DNA of 64,000 nt from Guptibacillus hwajinpoensis (GTDB lineage: Bacteria > Bacillota > Bacilli > Bacillales > Guptibacillaceae): the NCBI RefSeq assembly GCF_001039475.1, contig NZ_LELK01000004.1, forward strand, positions 309,055 through 373,054, given 5' to 3'. This document shows, in pieces, positions 23,816-32,828 of this stretch (position 1 is its first letter; each line of letters begins with the position of its first letter). The notes under the pieces were generated by a model. That model searched no databases and was not told the DNA's origin. It saw only the letters and a list, made by a program, of their open reading frames with translations. The translations under genes and the position numbers were made by a program.

Positions 23816-26581
23816 ATGAGAAAAAGCGCATACGGTTTTGGAGTACTATTATGTAGCCTTTTGTTAGTGCTTGTGTTTTCGGGTAATGTGAACGCCACGC
23901 CAGCAAGAGAAGAAACGAAACAGCTAGTTCAACCATCAGGTGAGACTTTTGAAGCAACATTGAATGGAAATGAGAACCTGAACTGGTGGACGACAGAAGA
24001 TGCTTCAGTGATCAAAATAGGGAACGATAACTACTGGTATTATGCAAAAATTGTGGATCAAGACCTACAACTAACAAATGCCAAGTATGCGATTGATGAA
24101 AAACCCTCTGATGCAGCAGATCTTAAGGAAGTGTTGAAGCTAGAGCCCGGTCATAAACTGATGGCAAAGCCGAAAGACATTCCAACTAACGATCAAGTAG
24201 AATTACTTAGCGCAAGCGAACATCCAACGCTTGTGTTATTAGTTGAATTTAATGATGTGAAAATAAAAAATAAAGAAGCTGATTGGAACAAACGCTTTTT
24301 CGGTTCTTCAGGTAGTACATTGAATAATTATTTTGATGAAGTTTCTGATGGGAAACTTCAGTTCAAAGCAGCAGGCGAAACAAGTGGGGTAGTAAATGAT
24401 GGTGTTGTGAAAGTGTCGATTAACAAAAACCACCCTCGTCCTGAAGGAGCTTATAATCAAAACGAGCTTTACACTCAACTATTTAAAGATGCCGTTGCAG
24501 CTTCCAATGCAAAAGTGAACTACGCACAGTTTGATCAGAACAAAGATGGTTACCTATCATCAGAAGAATTACATATTGTGACCATCGTTGCCGGTGGCGA
24601 AGCAAGCTATGGTGATGAAGGAAGAGTGGTATGGGGTCATATGACCAATTTGTACGATGGTCAAGCACCTCGTCTTGATGGTGTGAAAATTGGTGCCTAC
24701 TTAGCAAATGGTGGTTATACCATGTTTGGTGAGAATCATGGAGATCACATGGCGACGGTTGGAATTATTGCTCACGAGATGGGCCATGATCTTGGCTTAC
24801 CAGATCTATATGATTACGATAATTCCTCCTTTGCAGTTGGCGTTCATAGCCTTATGGGTGGCGGTACATGGACAACTGCGAATGGGAAAGACATTGGAGA
24901 GTACCCAGCGCATCTGGATGCCTGGTCTAAGATGGTGTTAGGATTCGTCAAACCTGTTGAGGTTCAAGACAATGGAACGTATCAAGTGGCGAATTTTATC
25001 GCTAACAATTATTCCGTTCTTAAGCTGAAAACAACAGACGAGTCGGAATACTTCTTAGTTGAAAATCGCCAGTTCAAAGGATTCGATATCGGGCTAGCGG
25101 AATACGTTGCCTCACCGGGTATCGCCATCTGGCATATTGATGAAGATCAATTTTCTAACGGAATGAATAACCTGGACGAAACGTATAAAGCGGTTGATTT
25201 AGAAGAGGCAAATGAAAGTAGACTCGGTTATCCTGAACTTGATCAAGATCCAGAGCAATATCCTTACGTGTACTATGATCATTACTTTAGTGGGAATGGA
25301 TATGCTCAGTTTACGAACTCATCGAAACCGAATAGTAAACGATACGGTGGATCCAATTCGAGCGTCTCCGTAACCGTTATTGATTCAAATCGCGATTCAA
25401 TGGCCGTGTCTGTGAAAGTACCAAATGGAGAAGATAAAAGTCCGCCAGAATGGCCAACAAGCGCGAAATTAACTTCATCCTCTATTACGAATAGTACGAT
25501 TACATTGAATTGGCCATCAGCAACGGATCCATCAGGAATAGCTTCCTATATCATTTATAAGAATGGTAGTTTCTTAAAAGAAGTAAGCGCAACGACGAAA
25601 AGTTTAAAAGTACAAGGTCTAGCAACAAATAAAGAGTACTCGTTTAAAGTAGAAGCGGTTGATAAAAAAGGATATGTGACCGGTAATGGTCCATCTCTTA
25701 AGACGAAAACATCCGCAACGACAACGCTTAGAATCGAAGGGTTAAATCGATTTGAAACAGCAGCTAAAATTAGTAAAGATACGTTCAACGTAGCGGAAAC
25801 AGTCGTTATTGCAAGAGGATATGATTTTCCAGATGCCCTTTCAGGTGCACCGCTTGCTTATCAATTGAATGCACCAATTCTATTAACGAGAACAGATCGT
25901 TTACCAAAGGAAACTGCTGACGAAATCAAGCGCTTGAAAGCGACGAAAGCGATCATCCTTGGAGGAGAGAATGCGATCTCACCTTCAACAGAGAGTGCGA
26001 TTAAGTCACTTGGAGTAACGATCGAACGCATTAGTGGTGAGAACCGCTATGATACGTCAGCCAAGATTGCGAAGCGAATGGGCGGGGACCCTGCTTATGC
26101 GGTTGTTGCGTACGGCCGGAATTTCCCTGATGCGCTAGCAATCGCTCCTTATGCCGCAAAAATGGGCTATCCAATTCTATTAGTAGAAAGCGACAAGGTA
26201 CCAACAGCAACGAGTAAGGCGCTCGCAACGATTAACGACACAATCGTCGTTGGTGGAGATCAGGTAATCACGAGCAAGGTATACAATAACCTTCCTTCAC
26301 CAGAGCGGATTAGCGGTGAGAACCGTTTTGGAACGGCTGCAGCGGTGAAAGCCAAGTATTACACCGACTCTAAAACGACGTATCTCGCAAATGGATATGG
26401 TTTTGCTGACGCCCTAACAGGATCGGTTCTTGCAGGTAAGCAGAATGCGCCTCTGCTACTTGTCAAAACGACTAGCATTCCATTAGAAACCAGTGATGCA
26501 ATCAAGAACATAACTGATTTTAGAATATTAGGTGGAGAAGCGGCCATTAATAAAAGCGTGGAAAATATGCTTTTCAAATAG
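23816..26581 (+). CDS. Secreted M6-family metalloprotease (immune-inhibitor-A-like) with FN3 and CWB2
   Basis: The 921-residue exoprotease has a signal peptide (cut near VNA, residue 27), a propeptide and an M6 peptidase domain. Zinc-binding HEMGH lies at residues 320-324 within HEMGHDLGLPDLYD, and LMGGGTW follows. An EF-hand-like loop, DQNKDGYLSSEE, lies near residue 240 within the catalytic region and probably binds calcium. A fibronectin III module occupies about 542-633, and three CWB2 repeats about 640-921. It probably digests proteins near the wall. Of two adjacent ATGs, the second (23816) is better spaced from AGGGGG. Strong terminator downstream. Confidence 0.9.
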   Translation: MRKSAYGFGVLLCSLLLVLVFSGNVNATPAREETKQLVQPSGETFEATLNGNENLNWWTTEDASVIKIGNDNYWYYAKIVDQDLQLTNAKYAIDEKPSDAADLKEVLKLEPGHKLMAKPKDIPTNDQVELLSASEHPTLVLLVEFNDVKIKNKEADWNKRFFGSSGSTLNNYFDEVSDGKLQFKAAGETSGVVNDGVVKVSINKNHPRPEGAYNQNELYTQLFKDAVAASNAKVNYAQFDQNKDGYLSSEELHIVTIVAGGEASYGDEGRVVWGHMTNLYDGQAPRLDGVKIGAYLANGGYTMFGENHGDHMATVGIIAHEMGHDLGLPDLYDYDNSSFAVGVHSLMGGGTWTTANGKDIGEYPAHLDAWSKMVLGFVKPVEVQDNGTYQVANFIANNYSVLKLKTTDESEYFLVENRQFKGFDIGLAEYVASPGIAIWHIDEDQFSNGMNNLDETYKAVDLEEANESRLGYPELDQDPEQYPYVYYDHYFSGNGYAQFTNSSKPNSKRYGGSNSSVSVTVIDSNRDSMAVSVKVPNGEDKSPPEWPTSAKLTSSSITNSTITLNWPSATDPSGIASYIIYKNGSFLKEVSATTKSLKVQGLATNKEYSFKVEAVDKKGYVTGNGPSLKTKTSATTTLRIEGLNRFETAAKISKDTFNVAETVVIARGYDFPDALSGAPLAYQLNAPILLTRTDRLPKETADEIKRLKATKAIILGGENAISPSTESAIKSLGVTIERISGENRYDTSAKIAKRMGGDPAYAVVAYGRNFPDALAIAPYAAKMGYPILLVESDKVPTATSKALATINDTIVVGGDQVITSKVYNNLPSPERISGENRFGTAAAVKAKYYTDSKTTYLANGYGFADALTGSVLAGKQNAPLLLVKTTSIPLETSDAIKNITDFRILGGEAAINKSVENMLFK

Positions 26582-26593
26582 TAGAAAATGAGG

Positions 26594-26629
26594 GAGATAC
26601 AGGTAATTTCACCTGTATCTCTTTTTTTT
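26594..26629 (+). terminator. Terminator after the M6 protease gene
   Basis: A perfect 11-bp stem, GAGATACAGGT with ACCTGTATCTC, and a 6-nt loop are followed by eight T. Confidence 0.92.
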
Positions 26630-26652
26630 GGAAAAAATAACAGGATATCCGT

Positions 26653-26679
26653 TAAACTTTGTTGAATAATAGCCGATAG
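26653..26679 (+). promoter_or_regulatory. Putative sigma-D promoter of the NlpC/P60 hydrolase gene
   Basis: TAAA at 26653-26656, a 15-bp spacer and GCCGATAG at 26672-26679 match the sigma-D consensus TAAA-N15-GCCGATAT in all but the last base. It lies 58 bp before the start of a peptidoglycan hydrolase. Sigma-D controls autolysins and motility in B. subtilis. Confidence 0.7.
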
Positions 26680-26736
26680 TATAAGCAAAGTGTCGATATT
26701 TGGGGCAACAACTTAATTGGAATGAGGAGGATCTGG

Positions 26737-28623
26737 ATGCAACCTTCATTGGTCAAGAAAGCAATAACTGGTTCTGCGTTTGTAGCTGGAGTGATGTTTG
26801 TTCAACCTGATGGTGCAGAAGCAGCGTTTGGGAATCAAGAGCTTAAGAAAGGCATGAACAATCAAGATGTTAAAGTGCTACAAGATGTATTGAAGGCGAA
26901 GGGGTATTTTACATATCACACCTCAACAGGGTACTACGGTCCCATTACCGAAGATGCGGTAGGTAAGTTTCAGCAGGCAGTTGGCTTAAACGTAACAGGC
27001 GTCGCAACAACAGATACGCTGAAGGCGCTTGGTGCAAAAACAGTAAGCAAATCATCAGCACAGTCTTCGTCCTTACAGGTTGGCTCAAGAGGTCAGCAGG
27101 TTACGAATCTGCAGTCAGCGCTCAAAGACAAAGGCTACTACGCTTACAACGTAGACGGAATCTACGGTCAGATTACCAAAAAAGCAGTTCAAGATTTTCA
27201 ACGAGAGAAAGGTCTCTCCATAACAGGTAAAGCAGATGCAGCAACGTTGAATGCGTTAGCGTCAAGCACAGCTCACTCTAACTCAAAACCATCTAGTTCT
27301 TCTTCAGACATTACAATTGGAATGCGTGGTAGTGCAGTGACTGATCTTCAGTCAAAGCTGAAATCAAAAGGGCATTACAACTACAAGGTAGACGGGATTT
27401 TTGGGAAAATCACACAGAAAGCTGTGCAGAACTTCCAGAAATCAGCCGGGTTATCACAAACAGGCGTTGCAGACAGCAAAACGCTAGCTGCTCTTTCTAA
27501 AAACGAAACAGGTAAGCAGGAGGCAGCGGTTTCTGGACTAACGATCGGATCACGCGGAAGCTCAGTTTCTTCCCTTCAGCAATTGCTAAAAGATCGCGGT
27601 TATTATAACGATTCGATCGATGGGATCTTTGGTAATAATACGCAGAAGGCCGTTAAAGAGTTTCAAAGTATCGTAGGCTTGTCTGTAACTGGGGTTGCTG
27701 ACGACAAAACGATCGACTCGCTGAAATCGAGAAGCAACCAACAAACCGTAACGGTTTTAAAAGTAGGATCGAAAGGCAATGCCGTTACAGATTTACAAAA
27801 CAAGTTGAAAAAAGCAGGCACGTTCCATGTTGAGGCGACAGGCTATTTTGGACCTGTAACTGAGAAAGCGGTCAAGGACTTCCAGAAAGCAAAAAAACTG
27901 CAGGTAACAGGAACTGCAACGAAGGAAACAATGGATGCGCTTGACGGCTCGACAGATAAGGTTGTCACACCACCGTCAACAGGTGAAGACCAGGGCGATC
28001 TTCTAAAGAAGGGCTCAACTGGCTCACTCGTGAAAGAGCTTCAATCGAAATTAAAAGCAATTGGACTCTATTCGGGACCACTTGATGGCGACTTTGGGAA
28101 CGGAACTGATGCGGCTGTACGATCATTCCAGTCGCGTAACAAGCTCACGGTCGATGGTGTGGTTGGCCCTTCTACATGGGAAAAGCTCAAGCAATCAACT
28201 GGTTATGAAGGTACAGGAAATTCGAATACGGGTAGCAATAACGGATCTTCGAACGCAAGCTTCAGCGTAATGGATCTCATCGCTGATGCATCTGTATACA
28301 TAGGTGTACCGTACGTTTGGGGCGGAAATACCCCAACGCAGGGCTTCGACTGTAGTGGCTTCCTCGTTCATGTATTTAAAAAACAAGGCATTTCTCTGCC
28401 TAGAACAATGGCGCAAATGTGGAACGTCACAACTGCCGTCAGCTCACCATCCGTTGGTGACATCGTGTACTTCACAACATACAAACCAGGTGCCTCACAC
28501 GGCGGCATCTACATCGGAAACAATAAGTTCATACATGCTGGATCTTCAACCGGAGTGACCATTAGTGACATGAACTCAAGCTACTGGAAACCAAGGTATC
28601 TTGGAGCGAAGCGGGCGCATTGA
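26737..28623 (+). CDS. Secreted NlpC/P60 peptidoglycan hydrolase with six peptidoglycan-binding repeats
   Basis: The 628-residue protein has a signal peptide (cut near AEA, residue 29) and six PG_binding_1 modules of about 75 residues each. Each shows the pattern GSRGxxVxxLQxxLKxxGYY...DGxFGxxTxxAVxxFQ (about 33-490). A Ser/Asn linker leads to a C-terminal NlpC/P60 cysteine peptidase domain (about 510-628), with Cys539 in FDCSG, His588 in SHGGIYIG and a third His in FIHAGS. It should cleave D-Glu to diaminopimelate bonds in wall stem peptides. The ATG at 26737 lies 6 nt from AGGAGG. The ATG at 26722 overlaps that site. Unlike its neighbours it has no CWB2 region. Confidence 0.92.
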   Translation: MQPSLVKKAITGSAFVAGVMFVQPDGAEAAFGNQELKKGMNNQDVKVLQDVLKAKGYFTYHTSTGYYGPITEDAVGKFQQAVGLNVTGVATTDTLKALGAKTVSKSSAQSSSLQVGSRGQQVTNLQSALKDKGYYAYNVDGIYGQITKKAVQDFQREKGLSITGKADAATLNALASSTAHSNSKPSSSSSDITIGMRGSAVTDLQSKLKSKGHYNYKVDGIFGKITQKAVQNFQKSAGLSQTGVADSKTLAALSKNETGKQEAAVSGLTIGSRGSSVSSLQQLLKDRGYYNDSIDGIFGNNTQKAVKEFQSIVGLSVTGVADDKTIDSLKSRSNQQTVTVLKVGSKGNAVTDLQNKLKKAGTFHVEATGYFGPVTEKAVKDFQKAKKLQVTGTATKETMDALDGSTDKVVTPPSTGEDQGDLLKKGSTGSLVKELQSKLKAIGLYSGPLDGDFGNGTDAAVRSFQSRNKLTVDGVVGPSTWEKLKQSTGYEGTGNSNTGSNNGSSNASFSVMDLIADASVYIGVPYVWGGNTPTQGFDCSGFLVHVFKKQGISLPRTMAQMWNVTTAVSSPSVGDIVYFTTYKPGASHGGIYIGNNKFIHAGSSTGVTISDMNSSYWKPRYLGAKRAH

Positions 28624-28641
28624 TTTTATTTATTTTATAAT

Positions 28642-28715
28642 GGGGGTCAGGCACGTGCCTGACCCCCTATAAAGACAAAACCACTTAAATGTCCGTCTCC
28701 GACGGACATTTTTTT
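28642..28715 (+). repeat. GGGGTCAG-family composite repeat, copy 4 (with terminator hairpin)
   Basis: A perfect 26-bp palindrome, GGGGGTCAGGCAC plus reverse complement (28642-28667), is followed by linker TATAAAGACAAAA. The second hairpin pairs AAATGTCCGTC with GACGGACATTT over a TCC loop (28687-28711), then T residues. It starts 18 bp after the hydrolase stop and is its only visible terminator. Confidence 0.92.
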
Positions 28716-28741
28716 GTGTTTGTTTAGTGCATTAATGCAGT

Positions 28742-28767
28742 GGGGGTCAGGTACCTCTCTGACCCCC
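28742..28767. repeat. GGGGTCAG-family repeat, copy 5 (palindrome only)
   Basis: GGGGGTCAG and CTGACCCCC pair around the loop GTACCTCT. There is no linker or second hairpin. It ends 23 bp before the start codon of the next gene, so it lies in that gene's leader. Confidence 0.85.
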
Positions 28768-28790
28768 GCTAACTAAAGGGGGAGTACATA

Positions 28791-29459
28791 ATGTTCAATT
28801 TGTTTCTCATTCTTCACATCACAGCAGGGTTTAGCGCCCTTCTCACGTTCTGGTTACCGCTTGTCCTAAAAAAAGGCGGCAATTGGCACATTCGAATCAG
28901 TTGGTTCTTTGTTGTCATGATGGGCATTGTCAGCATCACGGCAACAGGAATGGCATTCATTCGCATCTTCATTCAACCAGATACTTCACCTGAGCGATTC
29001 TCATTCTCTATCTTCCTCTTATTTATTTCTGTACTAAGCGCCTCTACAGCGTACTATGGGCTACGCGTCTTGCGATTTAAGCGTAAATCCGATCGTCATC
29101 GACACCTTGGTGATCTTGCTTTCTCAAGCCTGTTGTTTCTAGCAGGACTCTCCTGTTCAATCTATGGTTTCAGCTCTGGAAACACGCTCATTTCGTTCTT
29201 TCCCTTTTTAGGAATCTTTCTAGGACTTGGTCAGCTAGCCTACTGGCTCCGCCCCATGCCTGTTAGAAATAGCTGGCTGCTCGAGCATATCCAGGGGATG
29301 ATTGCGTGTTCGATCTCTACTGTTACAGCCTTTACGGTTTTCGGAGCACCTCGTTTACTAGGTGGAGGGTTTCGTAGTTTTTATCTGTGGATATTGCCTA
29401 CGATTGTACTTGTACCATTTATTTTTTATTTTAGTAGGAAATATCGTATCACAAAGTAA
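28791..29459 (+). CDS. Multi-pass membrane protein (DUF2306-like)
   Basis: The 222-residue product has about seven hydrophobic segments. It begins MFNLFLILHITAGFSALLTFWLPLVLKKG, and the HI-AG motif in the first helix recalls DUF2306 membrane proteins. A basic loop, LRFKRKSDRHRHLGD, follows the third helix region. Function unknown. The ATG is preceded by AAAGGGGGAG. A GGGGTCAG-family hairpin lies directly upstream in the leader and could affect transcription from upstream or translation. It appears monocistronic. Confidence 0.65.
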   Translation: MFNLFLILHITAGFSALLTFWLPLVLKKGGNWHIRISWFFVVMMGIVSITATGMAFIRIFIQPDTSPERFSFSIFLLFISVLSASTAYYGLRVLRFKRKSDRHRHLGDLAFSSLLFLAGLSCSIYGFSSGNTLISFFPFLGIFLGLGQLAYWLRPMPVRNSWLLEHIQGMIACSISTVTAFTVFGAPRLLGGGFRSFYLWILPTIVLVPFIFYFSRKYRITK

Positions 29460-29556
29460 TCATTTTTCTGATAGAAATTGGAATTTCGATAAGCAAATGC
29501 TAGAATGATAGAGGATACCAAAATGGAAAATGGTAGTAATTATTAAGGGGGAAAAT

Positions 29557-31377
29557 ATGAAAAAAAGAATTAGTAGATTATTGGTAGGAGCTTTATTTCT
29601 ATCGCTTTTGGTGCCTTCGTTTGCACATGCGGAAGCAAAGGATACTGTCACTTACAATGATATCAACAGAATGTTAACTGAAAGTGCGTTGGAACATAAC
29701 ATTCCACCCGAGATTGCTAAGGCTGTCGCATTTCAAGAGAACGGATGGAAGCAATGGTCGGATGATGCGCAAACCGAACCGATTATCAATATTACTGATG
29801 GTGGTATTGGATTAATGCAAGTGACAAGCAATGTGTGTGATGAAGGCAATACAAAGAACTGTTATGACCCTGACAGACTTGGGGATGACATTCAATATAA
29901 CATCGATGCTGGTTTGGAAATTTTAAATGAAAAATGGAGTTATGGAGATCAAGGAATTATTCCGACAATCAATACAAATGATCGAGACATTCTCGAACAC
30001 TGGTACTTTGCAGTGATGGCATATAACGGAACTGTGCCGGTAAACAGTCCTTATTTCCGAGATGCAAAAGATGGAACACGTAATCTAGACACTTATCAAG
30101 ATGAAGTATTCAATAAAGTTGAGCAGCGTAATTATTTTTCCGTGAACCTTGATGCTATTGAATTTCAAAGAAGTGACTTTACTTACGATAAGAAAAAAGA
30201 CGAACCGATCACGTTTAATAAAATGCATTACACTGTTAACTCTGAATTAACACGTTCGAGAACTTTATTAGAAGAAGGCGACAAAGTTGCAACTGTTGCT
30301 GGTAAGCTTTTGAAGAAAGAACCAAGCTCAGAAAACGGAGTTAATGTGAAACAGTCTCAGGTTGCTACTGTGTTGAGTAGTGAATTTCATATTGATGAAA
30401 CGAAGAACCAGGGTAAAATTCCATACGACCATTGGGTTCGCTATCACGTAGAGCTTGAAGATGGAACAAGAGGATATATGGCTTCAAGCAGTCTAATCCC
30501 AATAACCCAACGCCTTTCAGGTGATAACAGGTATAAAACAGCAATCGAAATTTCCAAAGACGGCTGGCAGGATGGTGCTGACACAGTTGTCCTTAGCAGA
30601 GGCTATGAATTCCCAGATGCGTTAGCTGGTGCACCTCTTGCTTATCAGCTGGACGCTCCAATTCTTCTAACTGATGATAAGATTCTTACGAAAGAAACAG
30701 CGGATGAAATTAAAAGACTCGGCGCCAAAAAGGTTATTATTCTTGGTAGCAACAATGCTGTCAGACCTGCAGTGGAAAAAGAGCTAATCAATAAAGGTCT
30801 TAAAACCGAGCGAATTGGTGGAGAAGATCGCTTTGAAACCGCTCAGCTTATCGCAAAAAAACTTGATTCGTCTAGTGATAAAGCAGTTGTCGCTTATGGT
30901 TATAACTTTCCTGATGCTTTAGCCGTCGCACCGTATGCAGCTAAGGAAGGGATGCCGATCCTTCTTACACGTGACAATAAGCTACCTGATTACACAAAAG
31001 AAGCATTAGCTGACACCAAAGAAACGATCGTTGTTGGTGGCGATGACGTGGTGCAAAAAAATGTGTACGATCAACTTCCTGGTCATAAACGTCTTGCTGG
31101 AGACGACCGATATGAGACAGCCGCTGAAATTATCGGATATTTCGATGACAAAGCACAAACAGGTTATGTTGCTACTGGCGTGAATTTTGCTGATGCACTA
31201 ACAGGTGCGGTTCTAGCTGCGAAGAATGATTCACCACTGTTATTAGCGAAAAAAGATCAACTCTCTCCTTTCATGGAAGCTACCATTACAGATTTGCAAA
31301 CAGAACAATTTGTACTTCTCGGTGGACCTGATGTGGTGAGTGTAGAAGACAGACTTGCAAAGCTTACGATAAAATAA
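29557..31377 (+). CDS. Secreted lysozyme-fold (SLT-like) lytic enzyme with CWB2 anchor
   Basis: The 606-residue exoprotein has a signal peptide (cut near AHA, residue 27) and a transglycosylase-like domain (about 30-190). That domain has a candidate catalytic Glu in AVAFQENGWKQW and the SLT-type motif GGIGLMQVTS. A middle region (about 200-320) contains a bacterial SH3-like segment (LLEEGDKVATVAGKLL...DGTRGYMASSSLIPI). Three CWB2 repeats end it (about 321-606). It probably cuts peptidoglycan glycan strands. The ATG at 29557 follows AAGGGGGA, and an earlier in-frame start lacks a signal. It is the last member of the CWB2 series. Confidence 0.85.
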   Translation: MKKRISRLLVGALFLSLLVPSFAHAEAKDTVTYNDINRMLTESALEHNIPPEIAKAVAFQENGWKQWSDDAQTEPIINITDGGIGLMQVTSNVCDEGNTKNCYDPDRLGDDIQYNIDAGLEILNEKWSYGDQGIIPTINTNDRDILEHWYFAVMAYNGTVPVNSPYFRDAKDGTRNLDTYQDEVFNKVEQRNYFSVNLDAIEFQRSDFTYDKKKDEPITFNKMHYTVNSELTRSRTLLEEGDKVATVAGKLLKKEPSSENGVNVKQSQVATVLSSEFHIDETKNQGKIPYDHWVRYHVELEDGTRGYMASSSLIPITQRLSGDNRYKTAIEISKDGWQDGADTVVLSRGYEFPDALAGAPLAYQLDAPILLTDDKILTKETADEIKRLGAKKVIILGSNNAVRPAVEKELINKGLKTERIGGEDRFETAQLIAKKLDSSSDKAVVAYGYNFPDALAVAPYAAKEGMPILLTRDNKLPDYTKEALADTKETIVVGGDDVVQKNVYDQLPGHKRLAGDDRYETAAEIIGYFDDKAQTGYVATGVNFADALTGAVLAAKNDSPLLLAKKDQLSPFMEATITDLQTEQFVLLGGPDVVSVEDRLAKLTIK

Positions 31378-31385
31378 AGAAAACG

Positions 31386-31414
31386 AACCCTCTGACTTGA
31401 TTCAGAGGGTTTTG
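31386..31414 (+). terminator. Terminator after the SLT-CWB2 gene
   Basis: A 10-bp perfect stem, AACCCTCTGA with TCAGAGGGTT, and a 6-nt loop are followed by TTG. It lies 8 bp after the stop. Confidence 0.85.
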
Positions 31415-31439
31415 CTTTAGCATGAAAGGAGTGAGGTGA

Positions 31440-32723
31440 ATGATAGTATTAGGAAAATCGATTGAAAAGTGGATTCAAGACTACCCTCTTATAAGGGATT
31501 TGGTACACCTAAAAGAAGTCGTCTGGGAAAATCCTGTTAAAGGAAGTCAATCGCAAAGCGAACTTTCATACAACGACATCCTTGAAGCCGAAGAACGCTT
31601 TAAACGCTTCGGTCCCTACTTCAAAAAAGTATTCCCGGAAACGAACGGAATCATTGAATCGCCAATTTCAGAAATCAATACGATGAAAGCAAAACTTGAG
31701 GAAGAATACGACACACAAATTCCTGGACGGCTGCTCTTAAAACGCGACGATCGCTTGCCGATTGCAGGCAGTATTAAGGCACGTGGTGGAATTTACGAAG
31801 TAATCAAGCATGCCGAGAAGCTTGCTTTAGGGCATGCCATACTTAAAAAAGATGACGATTACGCCATCCTAGCTGATAAAAAATTTACCGAGTTCTTTTC
31901 AGCTTTCCACATTACAGTTGGTTCAACTGGGAATCTTGGCTTAAGCATTGGCATCATGTCAGCTAAGCTAGGTTTTAACGTGACGGTACACATGTCGAGC
32001 GACGCTAAGCAGTGGAAAAAAGATCTTCTTCGCCAAAAGGGCGTGAACGTCGTTGAACATAAAGCTGACTATAGTGTTGCGGTGGAACAGGGCCGAAAGC
32101 AGTGTGAGAAAAAACTGACGTGTCATTTTATTGATGACGAGAATTCGAACGATCTTTTTATTGGCTATGCCGTTGCGGCACTTCGTTTAAAAAAGCAATT
32201 AGATGAGATGAAAATCAAGGTCGATGTGGAGAATCCATTGAGCGTTTACCTCCCTTGTGGCGTAGGTGGAGGGCCAGGCGGAATCGCCTTTGGACTTCAT
32301 CATGTATTTGGCGAACATGTTCACTGCTATTTCGCAGAGCCAACGCATTCTCCTTCGATGTTACTTGGGTTAATGACGGGTCAACATGACAAGATTTCTG
32401 TTCAAGACTTCGGCATCGATAACCTCACCGCTGCAGATGGGCTTGCAGTGGGAAGACCTTCTGGCTTTGTGGGTCGTGAGGTTGAGTCTATTATCGACGG
32501 CATCTACACAATCGATGACCAACGACTCTACGACATGCTCCGATGGATTTATAACACCGAACGAATTAAGCTCGAACCGTCTGCATTAGCCGGGATGATC
32601 GGACCTGTAGTGACTAAAGATCATTTGGAGAGTAAGAGCGGCACGCATCTTGTTTGGGCAACGGGAGGTAAGCTTGTCCCGCAGGAAGTGTGGATAGAGG
32701 ATTATTTAAAAGGGAGTCAGTGA
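31440..32723 (+). CDS. dsdA: D-serine ammonia-lyase (D-serine dehydratase)
   Basis: This PLP enzyme converts D-serine to pyruvate and ammonia in the cytoplasm and relieves D-serine toxicity. The 427-residue product (E. coli DsdA is about 440) has the fold-type II PLP pattern. The Schiff-base lysine is Lys113 in [12 protein letters not shown]. The phosphate-binding loops are [11 protein letters not shown] and [11 protein letters not shown], and [20 protein letters not shown] is typical of DsdA. The ATG follows an AAGGAGTGAGGTGA region. It stands alone between a terminator and a GGGGTCAG-family repeat. Wall hydrolysis by neighbours may release D-amino acids, but a link is inference only. Confidence 0.93.
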   Translation: MIVLGKSIEKWIQDYPLIRDLVHLKEVVWENPVKGSQSQSELSYNDILEAEERFKRFGPYFKKVFPETNGIIESPISEINTMKAKLEEEYDTQIPGRLLLKRDDRLPIAGSIKARGGIYEVIKHAEKLALGHAILKKDDDYAILADKKFTEFFSAFHITVGSTGNLGLSIGIMSAKLGFNVTVHMSSDAKQWKKDLLRQKGVNVVEHKADYSVAVEQGRKQCEKKLTCHFIDDENSNDLFIGYAVAALRLKKQLDEMKIKVDVENPLSVYLPCGVGGGPGGIAFGLHHVFGEHVHCYFAEPTHSPSMLLGLMTGQHDKISVQDFGIDNLTAADGLAVGRPSGFVGREVESIIDGIYTIDDQRLYDMLRWIYNTERIKLEPSALAGMIGPVVTKDHLESKSGTHLVWATGGKLVPQEVWIEDYLKGSQ

Positions 32724-32738
32724 GTAAAAAATAGTAGA

Positions 32739-32808
32739 AGGGGGGTCAGGCGCGCGCCTGACCCCCCTAAAAGACAAAATAGCCAAAAAGTCCACAATCG
32801 GAGGACAC
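32739..32808 (+). repeat. GGGGTCAG-family composite repeat, copy 6
   Basis: A perfect 30-bp palindrome, AGGGGGGTCAGGCGC plus reverse complement (32739-32768), is followed by linker TAAAAGACAAAAT. The second hairpin is weakened (AAAAGTCCACAA...GAGGACAC). It starts 16 bp after the dsdA stop. Confidence 0.9.
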
Positions 32809-32828
32809 CCTATCTTCAATGACCTCCA

